A program made the position numbers and the translations under genes. Under the pieces are notes generated by a model. It was not told the origin of the DNA. It saw nothing but the letters and a program-made list of their open reading frames with translations, and did no database searches. From Rhodoluna sp. (GTDB taxonomy: Bacteria > Actinomycetota > Actinomycetes > Actinomycetales > Microbacteriaceae), in contig JALQVK010000157.1 in the NCBI GenBank assembly GCA_023260375.1, forward strand, positions 1 through 9,241: DNA of 9,241 nucleotides, given 5' to 3'. Shown here piece after piece: positions 1 through 9,180 of the stretch; position 1 is the first letter of the stretch; the number at the start of each line of letters is the position of its first letter.

Positions 1-68
1 AATGTCCTGACGGACACACAACAGAATCTTTAGTTTCTTCTGACACCACAGCGATTAGGTGCAGTTGT
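1..68. other. Non-rpsA end segment, probable misjoin
   Basis: These bases precede recognisable S1 sequence. From about base 69 the frame reads GQEVTVEVLEVDQDRERVSL, as expected between two S1 domains. Before that, the same frame stays open but reads CPDGH, then about 14 unrelated residues, then CSC. In actinobacterial S1 proteins I would expect a sequence like HPSEVVEV just before GQEVTVEV. The Cys/His spacing (C-x3-H-x14-C-x-C) vaguely recalls a zinc ribbon, but 22 codons are too few to identify a family. The other two plus frames contain stops. I infer a chimeric join at the contig edge; a genuine divergent S1 insert is possible but less likely. Confidence 0.5.
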
Positions 69-767
69 GGCCAGGAAGTTACCGTTGAGGTTCTAGAAGT
101 AGACCAGGACCGCGAGCGCGTATCGCTCTCGCTAAAGGCTACTCAGGAAGACCCATGGCAGGTATTCGCTCGCACCCACGCAATCGGACAGTACGCTCCA
201 GGTAAGGTCACCAAGTTGGTTCCTTTCGGCGCATTCGTTCGCGTAGCCGATGGTATCGAGGGTCTAGTTCACATCAGCGAGCTATCAGCTAAGCACATTG
301 AGCTAGCTGAGCAGGTTGTTTCGGTGAACCAGGACGTATTCGTAAAGGTAATCGACATCGACCTAGAGCGTCGCCGCATTTCGCTATCGCTAAAGCAGGC
401 TAACGAAGAGGTTGACCCTGAGGGCACCGAATTCAACCCAGCCCTTTACGGTATGGCTGCAGACTACGACGATGCTGGTCAGTACAAGTACCCAGAAGGT
501 TTCGACTCAACCACCAACGAGTGGAAGCCTGGTTACGAGGAAGCTCGCGCCAAGTGGGAGAAGGAATACGCCGAAGCTCACGCCCGTTGGGAAGAGCACA
601 AGCGTCAGGTTAAGGCTGCTAACGAGCTAGCTGCAACCCTTCCAGACACCGCTCCTGCTGGCGACAGCAACGCAAGCTACTCAAGTGAAGCTAACGCCGA
701 TGCAGGTACCCTTGCTGCCGACGAGTCGCTAGCGGCTCTTCGCGACAAGCTAAAGAGTGCCGAGTAA
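3..767 (+). CDS. rpsA: 30S ribosomal protein S1, C-terminal part (5' partial)
   Basis: S1 binds mRNA on the 30S subunit and helps initiate translation. The frame is open from the window edge, but only bases from about 69 (232 residues) look like S1. They hold the end of the penultimate S1 domain (GQEVTVEV to LSLKATQEDPW) and one complete last S1 domain (about bases 186-401, starting GQYAPGKVTKL, with FGAFVRV, GIEGLVHISELS and RRRISLSLKQA). A tail of about 120 residues follows, rich in Glu, Ala and Trp/Tyr (PALYGMAADYDD, WEKEYAEAHARWEEHKRQ), typical of actinobacterial S1 and lacking further S1 repeats. An internal ATG at 216 is not a true start, because it lies inside the S1 domain. Codon use looks like a highly expressed gene: all lysines are AAG, and 11 of 17 leucines are CTA with no CTG. 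A terminator follows directly. Confidence 0.93.
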   Translation, partial: CPDGHTTESLVSSDTTAIRCSCGQEVTVEVLEVDQDRERVSLSLKATQEDPWQVFARTHAIGQYAPGKVTKLVPFGAFVRVADGIEGLVHISELSAKHIELAEQVVSVNQDVFVKVIDIDLERRRISLSLKQANEEVDPEGTEFNPALYGMAADYDDAGQYKYPEGFDSTTNEWKPGYEEARAKWEKEYAEAHARWEEHKRQVKAANELAATLPDTAPAGDSNASYSSEANADAGTLAADESLAALRDKLKSAE

Positions 768-779
768 CATCGTCATCAA

Positions 780-820
780 CTTTGGGCCGATCCGTAAATT
801 GGGTCGGCCCAAAGTCTTTA
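780..820 (+). terminator. Rho-independent terminator of rpsA
   Basis: An 11-bp perfect inverted repeat, CTTTGGGCCGA (780-790) and TCGGCCCAAAG (804-814), lies 13 nt after the rpsA stop. The stem can extend by three more pairs (791-793 with 801-803, one of them T-G), leaving a 7-nt loop GTAAATT. A short T-rich run, TCTTTA (815-820), follows. The U-tract is modest but the GC-rich stem and its position support intrinsic termination. The 3' arm overlaps the probable coaE promoter. Confidence 0.8.
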
Positions 821-828
821 ACTAGGCT
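799..828 (+). promoter_or_regulatory. Probable coaE promoter (leaderless)
   Basis: A -10-like hexamer TAGGCT lies at 823-828, exactly 6 nt before the coaE ATG at 835, so a start at position 835 would give the standard -10 spacing and a leaderless mRNA. A weak -35-like TTGGGT lies at 799-804 with an 18-bp spacer, inside the loop and 3' arm of the rpsA terminator. No Shine-Dalgarno sequence is visible before the ATG, which agrees with leaderless initiation, common in actinobacteria. The -10 is convincing; the -35 is not strong. Confidence 0.55.
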
Positions 829-834
829 GGTCTT

Positions 835-1441
835 ATGTTTTTAGTTGGGCTCACCGGTGGCATTGCTGCCGGCAAAAGCACAGTGGCAGACCTTTGGCAG
901 TCGCTTGGTGCCTCGATAATTGATGCCGATGAACTTGCCCGTGAGGTAGTTCAGCCTGGTTCAGAGGGGCTCGAGCAAATTGTTGAAACATTCGGCCAGG
1001 GCGTTTTGAATGCAGACCAATCACTAAACCGCACCGCACTTGCCGAGATAGTCTTTTCAGACTTTGGAAAGCGCAAGCAGCTGGAGTCAATCACCCATCC
1101 TCTAATAAGAGAACTTGCTAAACAACGACTCGGGTCTGCGAAGACGGAAATCGTCGTCTATGTAATTCCGCTTTTGGTCGAAAGCGCTTCAGAGTTACCG
1201 TTTGACTTTGTGGTGACGGTGGAAGCGCCGACGGGCGATCAGCTCAAAAGAATGATTGAGAATCGCGGCATGACTGAAACCGAATCCTTGGCGAGAATCA
1301 ACTCGCAGGCAAGCGCAGCGCAGCGCGCCAACGTATCAGACCGGATCCTTAGTTCCAATCAGTCACTTGCATTGCTACTCAAAGACGCCACGGTCCTTTT
1401 CAGAGAAATTGAATCCTTAGCTAAGAAAAAGGCGCAGGAAA

Positions 1442-1452
<11 letters not shown>
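835..1452 (+). CDS. coaE: Dephospho-CoA kinase
   Basis: This cytoplasmic enzyme phosphorylates the 3'-hydroxyl of the ribose of dephospho-CoA with ATP, the last step of coenzyme A synthesis. The 205-residue protein has the usual length of the bare bacterial enzyme, without the extra C-terminal domain found in some actinobacteria. Visible motifs are the P-loop [12 protein letters not shown] (residues 5-16, K14), the substrate-site DADELAR (30-36), THPLIR (87-92), PLLVE (112-116) and the lid-type [15 protein letters not shown] with its conserved arginines. The start is the first ATG, directly before the kinase fold, and the sequence up to it has no Shine-Dalgarno site, so a leaderless transcript is likely. 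The 3' end overlaps uvrB by 11 nt in another frame, so the two are probably cotranscribed and translationally coupled. rpsA-coaE-uvrB is a familiar actinobacterial order. Confidence 0.96.
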
Positions 1453-3493
<2,041 letters not shown>

Positions 3494-3497
3494 GAAT

Positions 3498-3503
3498 TAG
3501 ACT
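3498..3503 (+). promoter_or_regulatory. Probable -10 box of uvrA
   Basis: TAGACT lies 6 nt before the GTG start of uvrA, the same spacing as TAGGCT before coaE. A transcript starting at the G of GTG would be leaderless. The uvrB-uvrA gap has no clear Shine-Dalgarno sequence. No good -35 is visible; CTTCGA at 3475-3480 has the right distance but a poor match. I saw no actinobacterial LexA-type palindrome nearby. Confidence 0.5.
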
Positions 3504-3509
3504 TCTAGG

Positions 3510-6362
3510 GTGAGTCAACTCAATTCAGACAACAAGCTGCACGTAAAAGGTGCGAGAGTACACAACCTCAAGAACATTGATCTGGAGATTCCTCGCGACT
3601 CGCTTGTCGTCTTTACTGGCTTGAGTGGCTCCGGTAAATCATCGCTAGCATTTGACACGATTTTCGCCGAGGGACAGCGACGTTATGTGGAGTCACTTTC
3701 TGCTTACGCAAGACAGTTTCTCGGCCAGGTTGATCGTCCGGATGTAGATTTCATCGAAGGGCTTTCACCGGCTGTTTCGATTGACCAGAAGTCAACCAAT
3801 CGCAATCCTCGCTCAACAGTTGGAACAATCACCGAGATTCACGACTATTTGAGATTGCTTTGGGCTCGAATCGGAGTTCCACACTGCGCAGAGTGTGGCG
3901 AGAAAATCGTGAAGCAGACTCCCCAGCAAATCGTTGACCAACTCTTGGAGCTTCCTGATGGAACTCGCTTCCAGATCCTGGCGCCGATTGTTACTCAGAA
4001 AAAAGGCGAGTTCGTCGACCTGTTTTCTTCACTTACCAGCCAGGGATTCTCTCGTGTAACTGTCGATGGTGAAACCATTCAGCTTGCCGATGCAAAACCC
4101 CTAAAGAAAACCTTCAAACACGACATTTCGGTGGTAGTCGATCGCTTGGTCGCAAAATCCGACATCATTCAACGCCTGACCGATTCTGTTGAAACAGCTT
4201 TGAAACTTGCCGGTGGCCGCCTCATTCTCGATTTGGTTGACCTGAAAGGCAATGAATCCAAGCGTATTTTCAGCGAAAAGATGTCTTGCCCCAACGAGCA
4301 TGAACTTACTCTGACCGAAATTGAACCTCGAACCTTTTCATTCAACGCACCGTTTGGTGCTTGCCCCGCTTGTAGCGGGCTTGGAACGAAAATGGCGGTT
4401 GAGCCAGAACTCGTAATTGGCGACCCTAGTGCAAGCATTAACGAAGGTGTATTGCTTCCTTGGTCTACGCCTGGAAAGGGTCTCTACGGCTTCTTTACAC
4501 GCATTCTAACCAGCCTTGCCGAGGAACTTGAATTTTCGCTAGATGCGCCTTGGAACACCCTTAGCGAAGACGTTCGTGAAGCGGTCCTTTACGGCAATAA
4601 CTTCGACGTAAAGGTCAAGTGGAAGAACAAGTACGGCCGTGAACTTCGTTATACATCTGGATTCGAGGGAGTGCTTACTTACATCGAACGCAAGTGGCTT
4701 GAAAGTGAAAATGATTTCCAACGTGGCCGCTGGTCTGGATTCCTTCGTGAGATCCCTTGCGTAGCTTGCGGCGGTTCCCGACTAAAGCCAGAAGTCTTGG
4801 CAGTGAAGGTTCACGGTAGTTCGATTGCCGACGTGGCATCCCTAAGCCTGCGTGATTGCAGTGAATTCTTCACCAATCTGAAATTGGATGAGCGTGAAGC
4901 CAAGATTGCAGCCCAGGTTCTTCGCGAAATTCAAGCTCGACTGGTCTTCTTACTCAACGTGGGGCTTGACTACCTGAGTCTTGAACGCGCAGCCGGAACA
5001 CTGAGTGGTGGAGAGGCCCAACGAATCCGTTTGGCAACCCAAATTGGTTCGGGGCTCACAGGAGTTCTCTATGTTCTGGATGAGCCATCGATTGGCCTCC
5101 ACCAGCGCGACAATCGACGCCTTATCGAAACTCTCATCAAATTACGTGACCTCGGCAACACTCTAGTTGTTGTAGAACACGATGAGGACACCATTCGAGC
5201 CTCAGACTGGGTTGTCGACATCGGTCCAGGTGCTGGCGTTCACGGCGGTGAAGTTGTTCACTCAGGAACCTACAAAGAGATTCTTGCAAATATGGAATCT
5301 GTCACCGGTGCATACCTTTCAGGTCGCAAGAAGATTGAGCTTCCAAAGTCTCGTCGAAAAATAGACCCTAAACGCACGTTGAAGGTTTTCGGAGCAAGAG
5401 AGAACAACCTTCGAAATGTTGATGCTGAGTTTCCTCTTGGTGTCTTGACGGCCGTTACCGGTGTGAGTGGCTCTGGCAAATCTTCGCTGGTCAATGACAT
5501 TCTCTACCAAGTGCTTGCAAACGGTCTCAACGGCGCCAAAGGTGTTCCTGGTAAACACACTCGCATCGAGGGGTTGGAACACCTAGATAAGGTCGTCCAC
5601 GTAGACCAAGCTCCAATCGGTAGAACGCCACGTTCCAACCCAGCTACCTACACCGGTGTCTTCGACCACATCCGAAAGTTGTTTGCAGAGACCACCGAGG
5701 CGAAAGTGCGCGGTTACCAACAGGGTCGTTTCTCATTCAATGTAAAGGGTGGACGTTGCGAAGCATGTAGTGGCGATGGAACTCTTCGTATTGAAATGAA
5801 CTTCCTCCCAGACGTTTATGTAGCCTGTGAAGTTTGTCACGGTGAACGCTATAACCGTGAAACTCTTCAGGTTCGCTACAAGGGCAAAAACATCTCCGAA
5901 GTTCTAGAAATGCCAATAGCCGAGGCTGCCGAGTTCTTCGCTCCAGTGTCTGCAATCGCTAGGTATTTAGATACCCTCGTCTCGGTAGGACTCGGCTATG
6001 TTCGTCTAGGGCAATCCGCAACTACTCTGTCTGGGGGCGAGGCGCAACGTGTCAAGCTCGCTACCGAACTTCAGAAGCGCAGCAACGGAAGGTCAATCTA
6101 CGTCCTGGACGAACCAACCACCGGCCTTCATTTCGAAGACACACGAAAACTATTAGAGGTATTGAATAGTTTGGTCGACAAGGGAAACACCGTGATTGTG
6201 ATTGAACACAATTTGGATGTCATCAAATGCGCTGACTGGCTAATTGACATGGGTCCTGAAGGTGGCGCGGGTGGTGGATTGGTAATCGCCGAAGGAACCC
6301 CTGAACAGGTTTCCAAGATTTCTAAGAGCTTTACCGGCGGGTTCCTGAAGGAAATCCTATAA
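3510..6362 (+). CDS. uvrA: UvrABC excinuclease subunit A
   Basis: UvrA is the dimeric ABC-type ATPase that scans DNA for bulky lesions and loads UvrB. The 950 residues match the family and contain two complete ABC modules. Module I has Walker [10 protein letters not shown] (37-45), signature LSGGEAQR (from 498) and Walker [10 protein letters not shown] (from 522). Module II has Walker [10 protein letters not shown] (from 651), signature LSGGEAQR (from 840) and Walker [10 protein letters not shown] (from 865). Zinc-binding features are a C-x2-C pair (126, 129), a C-x3-H plus C-x2-C set (C260, H264, C285, C288) and the essential second-module finger (C750, C753, C773, C776). The start is GTG at 3510, giving the usual short lead-in before [11 protein letters not shown]; no better in-frame start precedes the uvrB stop. 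A TAGACT box 6 nt upstream suggests it can also be transcribed as a leaderless mRNA, besides read-through from uvrB. Confidence 0.98.
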   Translation: MSQLNSDNKLHVKGARVHNLKNIDLEIPRDSLVVFTGLSGSGKSSLAFDTIFAEGQRRYVESLSAYARQFLGQVDRPDVDFIEGLSPAVSIDQKSTNRNPRSTVGTITEIHDYLRLLWARIGVPHCAECGEKIVKQTPQQIVDQLLELPDGTRFQILAPIVTQKKGEFVDLFSSLTSQGFSRVTVDGETIQLADAKPLKKTFKHDISVVVDRLVAKSDIIQRLTDSVETALKLAGGRLILDLVDLKGNESKRIFSEKMSCPNEHELTLTEIEPRTFSFNAPFGACPACSGLGTKMAVEPELVIGDPSASINEGVLLPWSTPGKGLYGFFTRILTSLAEELEFSLDAPWNTLSEDVREAVLYGNNFDVKVKWKNKYGRELRYTSGFEGVLTYIERKWLESENDFQRGRWSGFLREIPCVACGGSRLKPEVLAVKVHGSSIADVASLSLRDCSEFFTNLKLDEREAKIAAQVLREIQARLVFLLNVGLDYLSLERAAGTLSGGEAQRIRLATQIGSGLTGVLYVLDEPSIGLHQRDNRRLIETLIKLRDLGNTLVVVEHDEDTIRASDWVVDIGPGAGVHGGEVVHSGTYKEILANMESVTGAYLSGRKKIELPKSRRKIDPKRTLKVFGARENNLRNVDAEFPLGVLTAVTGVSGSGKSSLVNDILYQVLANGLNGAKGVPGKHTRIEGLEHLDKVVHVDQAPIGRTPRSNPATYTGVFDHIRKLFAETTEAKVRGYQQGRFSFNVKGGRCEACSGDGTLRIEMNFLPDVYVACEVCHGERYNRETLQVRYKGKNISEVLEMPIAEAAEFFAPVSAIARYLDTLVSVGLGYVRLGQSATTLSGGEAQRVKLATELQKRSNGRSIYVLDEPTTGLHFEDTRKLLEVLNSLVDKGNTVIVIEHNLDVIKCADWLIDMGPEGGAGGGLVIAEGTPEQVSKISKSFTGGFLKEIL

Positions 6363-6367
6363 CCAAC

Positions 6368-8185
6368 ATGACCGCAACTAGAGGCTGGTTTCCAAACACC
6401 GAATCAATTCCGGTCGATCCAGGGGTTTATCGATGGTACGACGAGAATGACCGAATCCTTTATGTTGGTAAAGCCAAAAACCTCAGAGCGCGCCTCACAA
6501 GTTACTTCGCCAAGCCAGAAACCCTGCATGAGCGAACTCGACGCATGGTACAAACCGCGGTTCGAATCGACTGGACAATCGTCAAGACGGAATTCGAGGC
6601 GCTTCAACTCGAATTCACGTGGATCAAACAGTTCAATCCACCGTTCAACGTTCAATTTCGAGATGACAAGTCTTACCCTTACCTAGCGATTTCGTTTGAG
6701 GAAGAGTTCCCTAGAGTTTTTTCAACAAGAACTCGTAAGCCTGGGAAAACTAAATATTTTGGGCCATACACCCAAGCCTGGGCCATTCGTGAAACCATTG
6801 ATGGTCTTTTGAGGGTCTTCCCAATGCGTAGCTGCGGTAAGTCAACCTTTGACGCCGCAAAGCGAAGTAAGCGTCCGTGCCTACTTGCCGAGATTGGTAA
6901 GTGCTCAGCACCTTGCGTAGGCCGCATTTCTCCGGAAGATCATCGAGAGCTATCGTCAAGGTTTTCTTCGTTCGTAAGTGGTTCAGATACCTCATACGTA
7001 GCAACGCTTCGCCAGAGAATGGCTGAAGCATCTGAAGCCCAACAGTACGAGTTGGCAGCAAAATTCCGTGATCAAATCGGTGCTCTTGAGGCAGTTAGCG
7101 CAAAGAGCGCGGTCGTATTTGAAGACAATACTTCGGCTGATGTTTTCGCTTTCGCGATGGATGGCTACACAGCCGCCGTGAATATGTTCAAGGTACGAGA
7201 TGGTCGAATCCGCGGCGCCAAGGGCTGGGTAGTCGATCTGGAACTTGAGCGAACCCTGCCTGAGATTATTGAATACACGCTTCAAAATAGTTACTCAGCC
7301 GAAGACGATGATTTCCCTCGTGAGGTAATTGTTCAAGAGCTTCCTATGGATGTGAAGGAAATCGAAAGATGGCTGTCCGAAGTAAAAGGCGCCAAGCTTT
7401 CGATTCGAGTTGCCCAGCGCGGCGATAAGAGGTCATTGCTCGAAACGGCACAAACGAATGCGGAACATTCTTTACGAAACGTCAAATTGAAGCGTGCAAC
7501 TGATTTCACGTCTCGTTCGGTAGCGCTATCAAATCTTCAAGAAGCACTGGGGCTTGAGAAGGCTCCATTGAAGATCGAATGTTTCGACGTTTCACACCTT
7601 GCAGGAACAGGCATCGTTGCTTCCAAGGTTGTATTCGTGGATGGCCGTCCACAAAAAGATCTATATCGCCGATACACGTTGGCAACCGCTTCCGACGACA
7701 CCGATGCCATGAATCAAGTTCTGGCACGAAGATTCAAAAGCATGTTGGAAGACGAATCAAAGCCGGACTTGATCGTTGTTGACGGTGCTGGGCCGCAAGT
7801 CTCTGCGGCTGCAAAAGCCGCAAAGTCCTCAGGTGTTGGGAATGTTCCAATCGTTGGTATTGCTAAGCGACTTGAAGAACTTTGGTTGCCTAGTACACCG
7901 TTTCCCGTAATTCTTGCGAGAGCTAGCGATGAGCTTTACCTAATTCAGCATCTTCGAGATGAAGCACACCGCTTTGCAATTGGGCACCAACGACTAAAGC
8001 GCAAAGCCACCATTGCCTCTCTTCTTGAGGAGATTCCTGGACTTGGTCCAAACCGGGTTCGCCTCTTACTGAAACACTTTGGGTCTGCGGTTCGAGTTCG
8101 GCAGGCAACCGTGGATGAATTGAGCGATATCCCCGGTATCGGAAGAACTTTGGCCGAAACCATTAATGAGGCACTAAAGAAATAA
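6368..8185 (+). CDS. uvrC: UvrABC excinuclease subunit C
   Basis: UvrC makes both incisions around a lesion marked by UvrB. The 605-residue protein is full length. The N-terminal GIY-YIG nuclease (3' cut) shows GVYRWYDE (19-26), LYVGKAKNLRARL (31-43, R40) and the catalytic glutamate in FEALQLE (E77). Four cysteines (156, 171, 179, 183) in the family pattern RSC...RPCL...GKCSAPC match the proposed iron-sulfur ligands. A UVR motif lies at about 218-245 (QQYELAAKFRDQI). The RNase H-like domain (5' cut) has FDVSHL (D407), VVDGAGPQ (D472) and RDEAHRFAIGHQR (530-542, H534). Two helix-hairpin-helix motifs, IPGLGPNRV and IPGIGRTLA, end the protein. One small oddity is DGAG where DGG is usual. It starts 5 nt after uvrA; a GAAGGA sequence lies about 15 nt upstream, rather far, so coupling to uvrA translation is likely. 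Confidence 0.98.
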   Translation: MTATRGWFPNTESIPVDPGVYRWYDENDRILYVGKAKNLRARLTSYFAKPETLHERTRRMVQTAVRIDWTIVKTEFEALQLEFTWIKQFNPPFNVQFRDDKSYPYLAISFEEEFPRVFSTRTRKPGKTKYFGPYTQAWAIRETIDGLLRVFPMRSCGKSTFDAAKRSKRPCLLAEIGKCSAPCVGRISPEDHRELSSRFSSFVSGSDTSYVATLRQRMAEASEAQQYELAAKFRDQIGALEAVSAKSAVVFEDNTSADVFAFAMDGYTAAVNMFKVRDGRIRGAKGWVVDLELERTLPEIIEYTLQNSYSAEDDDFPREVIVQELPMDVKEIERWLSEVKGAKLSIRVAQRGDKRSLLETAQTNAEHSLRNVKLKRATDFTSRSVALSNLQEALGLEKAPLKIECFDVSHLAGTGIVASKVVFVDGRPQKDLYRRYTLATASDDTDAMNQVLARRFKSMLEDESKPDLIVVDGAGPQVSAAAKAAKSSGVGNVPIVGIAKRLEELWLPSTPFPVILARASDELYLIQHLRDEAHRFAIGHQRLKRKATIASLLEEIPGLGPNRVRLLLKHFGSAVRVRQATVDELSDIPGIGRTLAETINEALKK

Positions 8186-8221
8186 GTTCCCTTTTATCTC
8201 TCGGCGTGTCGCGCTTACTTA

Positions 8222-8227
8222 TAGACT
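8222..8227 (+). promoter_or_regulatory. Probable -10 box of rapZ
   Basis: TAGACT, identical to the box before uvrA, lies in the 65-nt uvrC-rapZ gap. Normal spacing puts the transcript start near 8234, giving a leader of about 17 nt that contains the AGGAGGG ribosome site. No convincing -35 is seen. It also lies downstream of the alternative GTG at 8206, so that start could not be on this transcript. Confidence 0.45.
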
Positions 8228-8234
8228 TTTGGGC

Positions 8235-8241
8235 AGGAGGG
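8235..8241 (+). promoter_or_regulatory. Shine-Dalgarno site fixing the rapZ start
   Basis: AGGAGGG is a near-perfect match to the 16S anti-SD and ends 9 nt before ATG 8251. The in-frame GTG at 8206 has nothing comparable, so this site decides in favour of the shorter protein. It is the only strong SD among the gene starts in the window. Confidence 0.8.
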
Positions 8242-8250
8242 ACCAAAGCT

Positions 8251-9138
8251 ATGAGTAGTCACGAACTAATAGTCGTAACGGGTATGTCCGGTGCTGGTCG
8301 TTCCACAGTCGGTAACGCTTTGGAAGATCTTGGGTGGTACGTCGTCGACAACCTTCCACCTCAAATGTTGGCTCCGATTTCTGATCTTTTTTCACTGGCA
8401 AAAACACCTTTACCGAAACTTGCAGTTGTAATCGATGTGCGCGGCCGCGAATTCTTTGTTGAGTTGCTTGACAGTTTGGCTCAACTTAGAGGTCGTGAAA
8501 TAAACCTCAGACTAGTTTTCCTTGAAGCCACCGACACTGCTTTGGTGAAGAGATTTGAGAACGTTCGAAGGCCTCACCCGCTACAAGCAGATGGAACACT
8601 TCTCGACGGTATCGCCGCGGAGCGCCAGCAACTACTTGCGGTTCGTGAAAGTGCCGACATCATCATCGATACGACGGATTTGAACATCCATCAACTCAGC
8701 AATGTAACTTCAGAACACTTCAGTTTCGATCAGGCCAAGAAACTTCGAGTGATCGTGGAATCATTTGGATTCAAATACGGCACACCAACCGATGCTGACC
8801 TAATCGCCGATGCCAGGTTTATTCCTAACCCTTTTTGGCAGGAAGAGCTTCGTCCTTTCACAGGAGAGGACCAGGCGGTGAGTGACTACGTGCTAAGCGC
8901 CAATGGTGCCCAAGAATTTATTCAAAACTACGTTGCAGCACTTAAGCCAGTGCTCCGAGGCTACGTAAGCGAGAATAAGCGCTATGCAACGATTGCCATT
9001 GGTTGCACCGGCGGAAAAGGTGTAGGCCGAGACGAGGGCGCCAAACTGGGCATCGCTGATGTCGAACAACCGCGTGAACTGGGGCCCCAGCGGCATCATC
9101 ACCATACAATACATAATAATCAAGGTAGACAATCTTAG
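8251..9138 (+). CDS. rapZ: RapZ/YvcJ-family P-loop nucleotide-binding protein, 3' end replaced
   Basis: The family binds and hydrolyses nucleotides. In E. coli RapZ is an adaptor for RNase E cleavage of the sRNA GlmZ; in Gram-positives the homologue YvcJ has a less clear role. From ATG 8251 one sees the P-loop GMSGAGRST (11-19, with Arg where Lys is classical, usual in actinobacteria), GWYVVDNLPPQ, DVRGREF (62-68), the RRPHPL motif, then the C-terminal domain (ESFGFKYG, ADARFIPNPFW, YATIAIGCTGGK, C252). After K256 the family continues with HRSV and later a conserved HRD; here it reads GVGRDEGAKLGIADV and ends with a His/Asn-rich tail at 9138. So residues 1-256 are genuine and the rest (from about base 9019) is foreign sequence read in frame. 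Starting at GTG 8206 would add 15 residues but lacks an SD. yvcK and whiA would be expected next. Confidence 0.88.
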   Translation: MSSHELIVVTGMSGAGRSTVGNALEDLGWYVVDNLPPQMLAPISDLFSLAKTPLPKLAVVIDVRGREFFVELLDSLAQLRGREINLRLVFLEATDTALVKRFENVRRPHPLQADGTLLDGIAAERQQLLAVRESADIIIDTTDLNIHQLSNVTSEHFSFDQAKKLRVIVESFGFKYGTPTDADLIADARFIPNPFWQEELRPFTGEDQAVSDYVLSANGAQEFIQNYVAALKPVLRGYVSENKRYATIAIGCTGGKGVGRDEGAKLGIADVEQPRELGPQRHHHHTIHNNQGRQS

Positions 9139-9180
9139 AATAAGGCTAACATGAGTAGTGGCAAAGGTGGAGGCCCACAC
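9004..9180 (-). CDS. MFS transporter, N-terminal fragment
   Basis: The minus strand encodes 59 residues that resemble the start of a major facilitator superfamily permease: a hydrophobic first segment (LILRLSTLIIMYCMVMM), then MPLGPQFTRLFDIS, AQFGALVSAYTFSAGA. The MPLGP...FGxLVSAYTFSAG pattern is one I recognise from MFS drug or sugar exporters. Reading further leads into antisense rapZ, so the transporter is cut at about 9004-9018. The start is uncertain: GTG 9180 follows a stop directly and has no clear ribosome site. DNA at 9019-9105 is GC-rich, while 9106-9241 is AT-rich, so a second join or a weak native upstream region is possible. It runs opposite to every other gene here. Confidence 0.5.

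Noticed and set aside
6358..6363. TATAAC as a -10 box for a leaderless uvrC
   Set aside because: It is only 4 nt from the ATG, too close for a transcript starting there, and overlaps the uvrA stop; coupling to uvrA is simpler.
6750..7061. Antisense open frame of about 100 codons within uvrC
   Set aside because: No recognisable domain or ribosome site, and it lies over a strongly conserved coding region; a shadow of uvrC.
8206..8250. Longer rapZ starting at GTG 8206
   Set aside because: No ribosome site precedes it, it lies upstream of the probable -10 box, and ATG 8251 has AGGAGGG at good spacing and gives the usual family N-terminus.
8186..8250. Terminator between uvrC and rapZ
   Set aside because: The gap is T-rich in places but I found no stable inverted repeat.
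8893..9003. Continuation of the minus-strand MFS frame through rapZ
   Set aside because: After SAGA the reading loses permease character and lies antisense to well-conserved RapZ sequence; it is open by chance.
9061..9138. His/Asn-rich tail (HHHHTIHNNQ) at the end of the rapZ frame, possibly a metal-binding tail or tag
   Set aside because: It is the out-of-sense plus-strand reading of the MFS fragment (MYCMVMMPLGP on the minus strand), so the histidines are a by-product of the joint.
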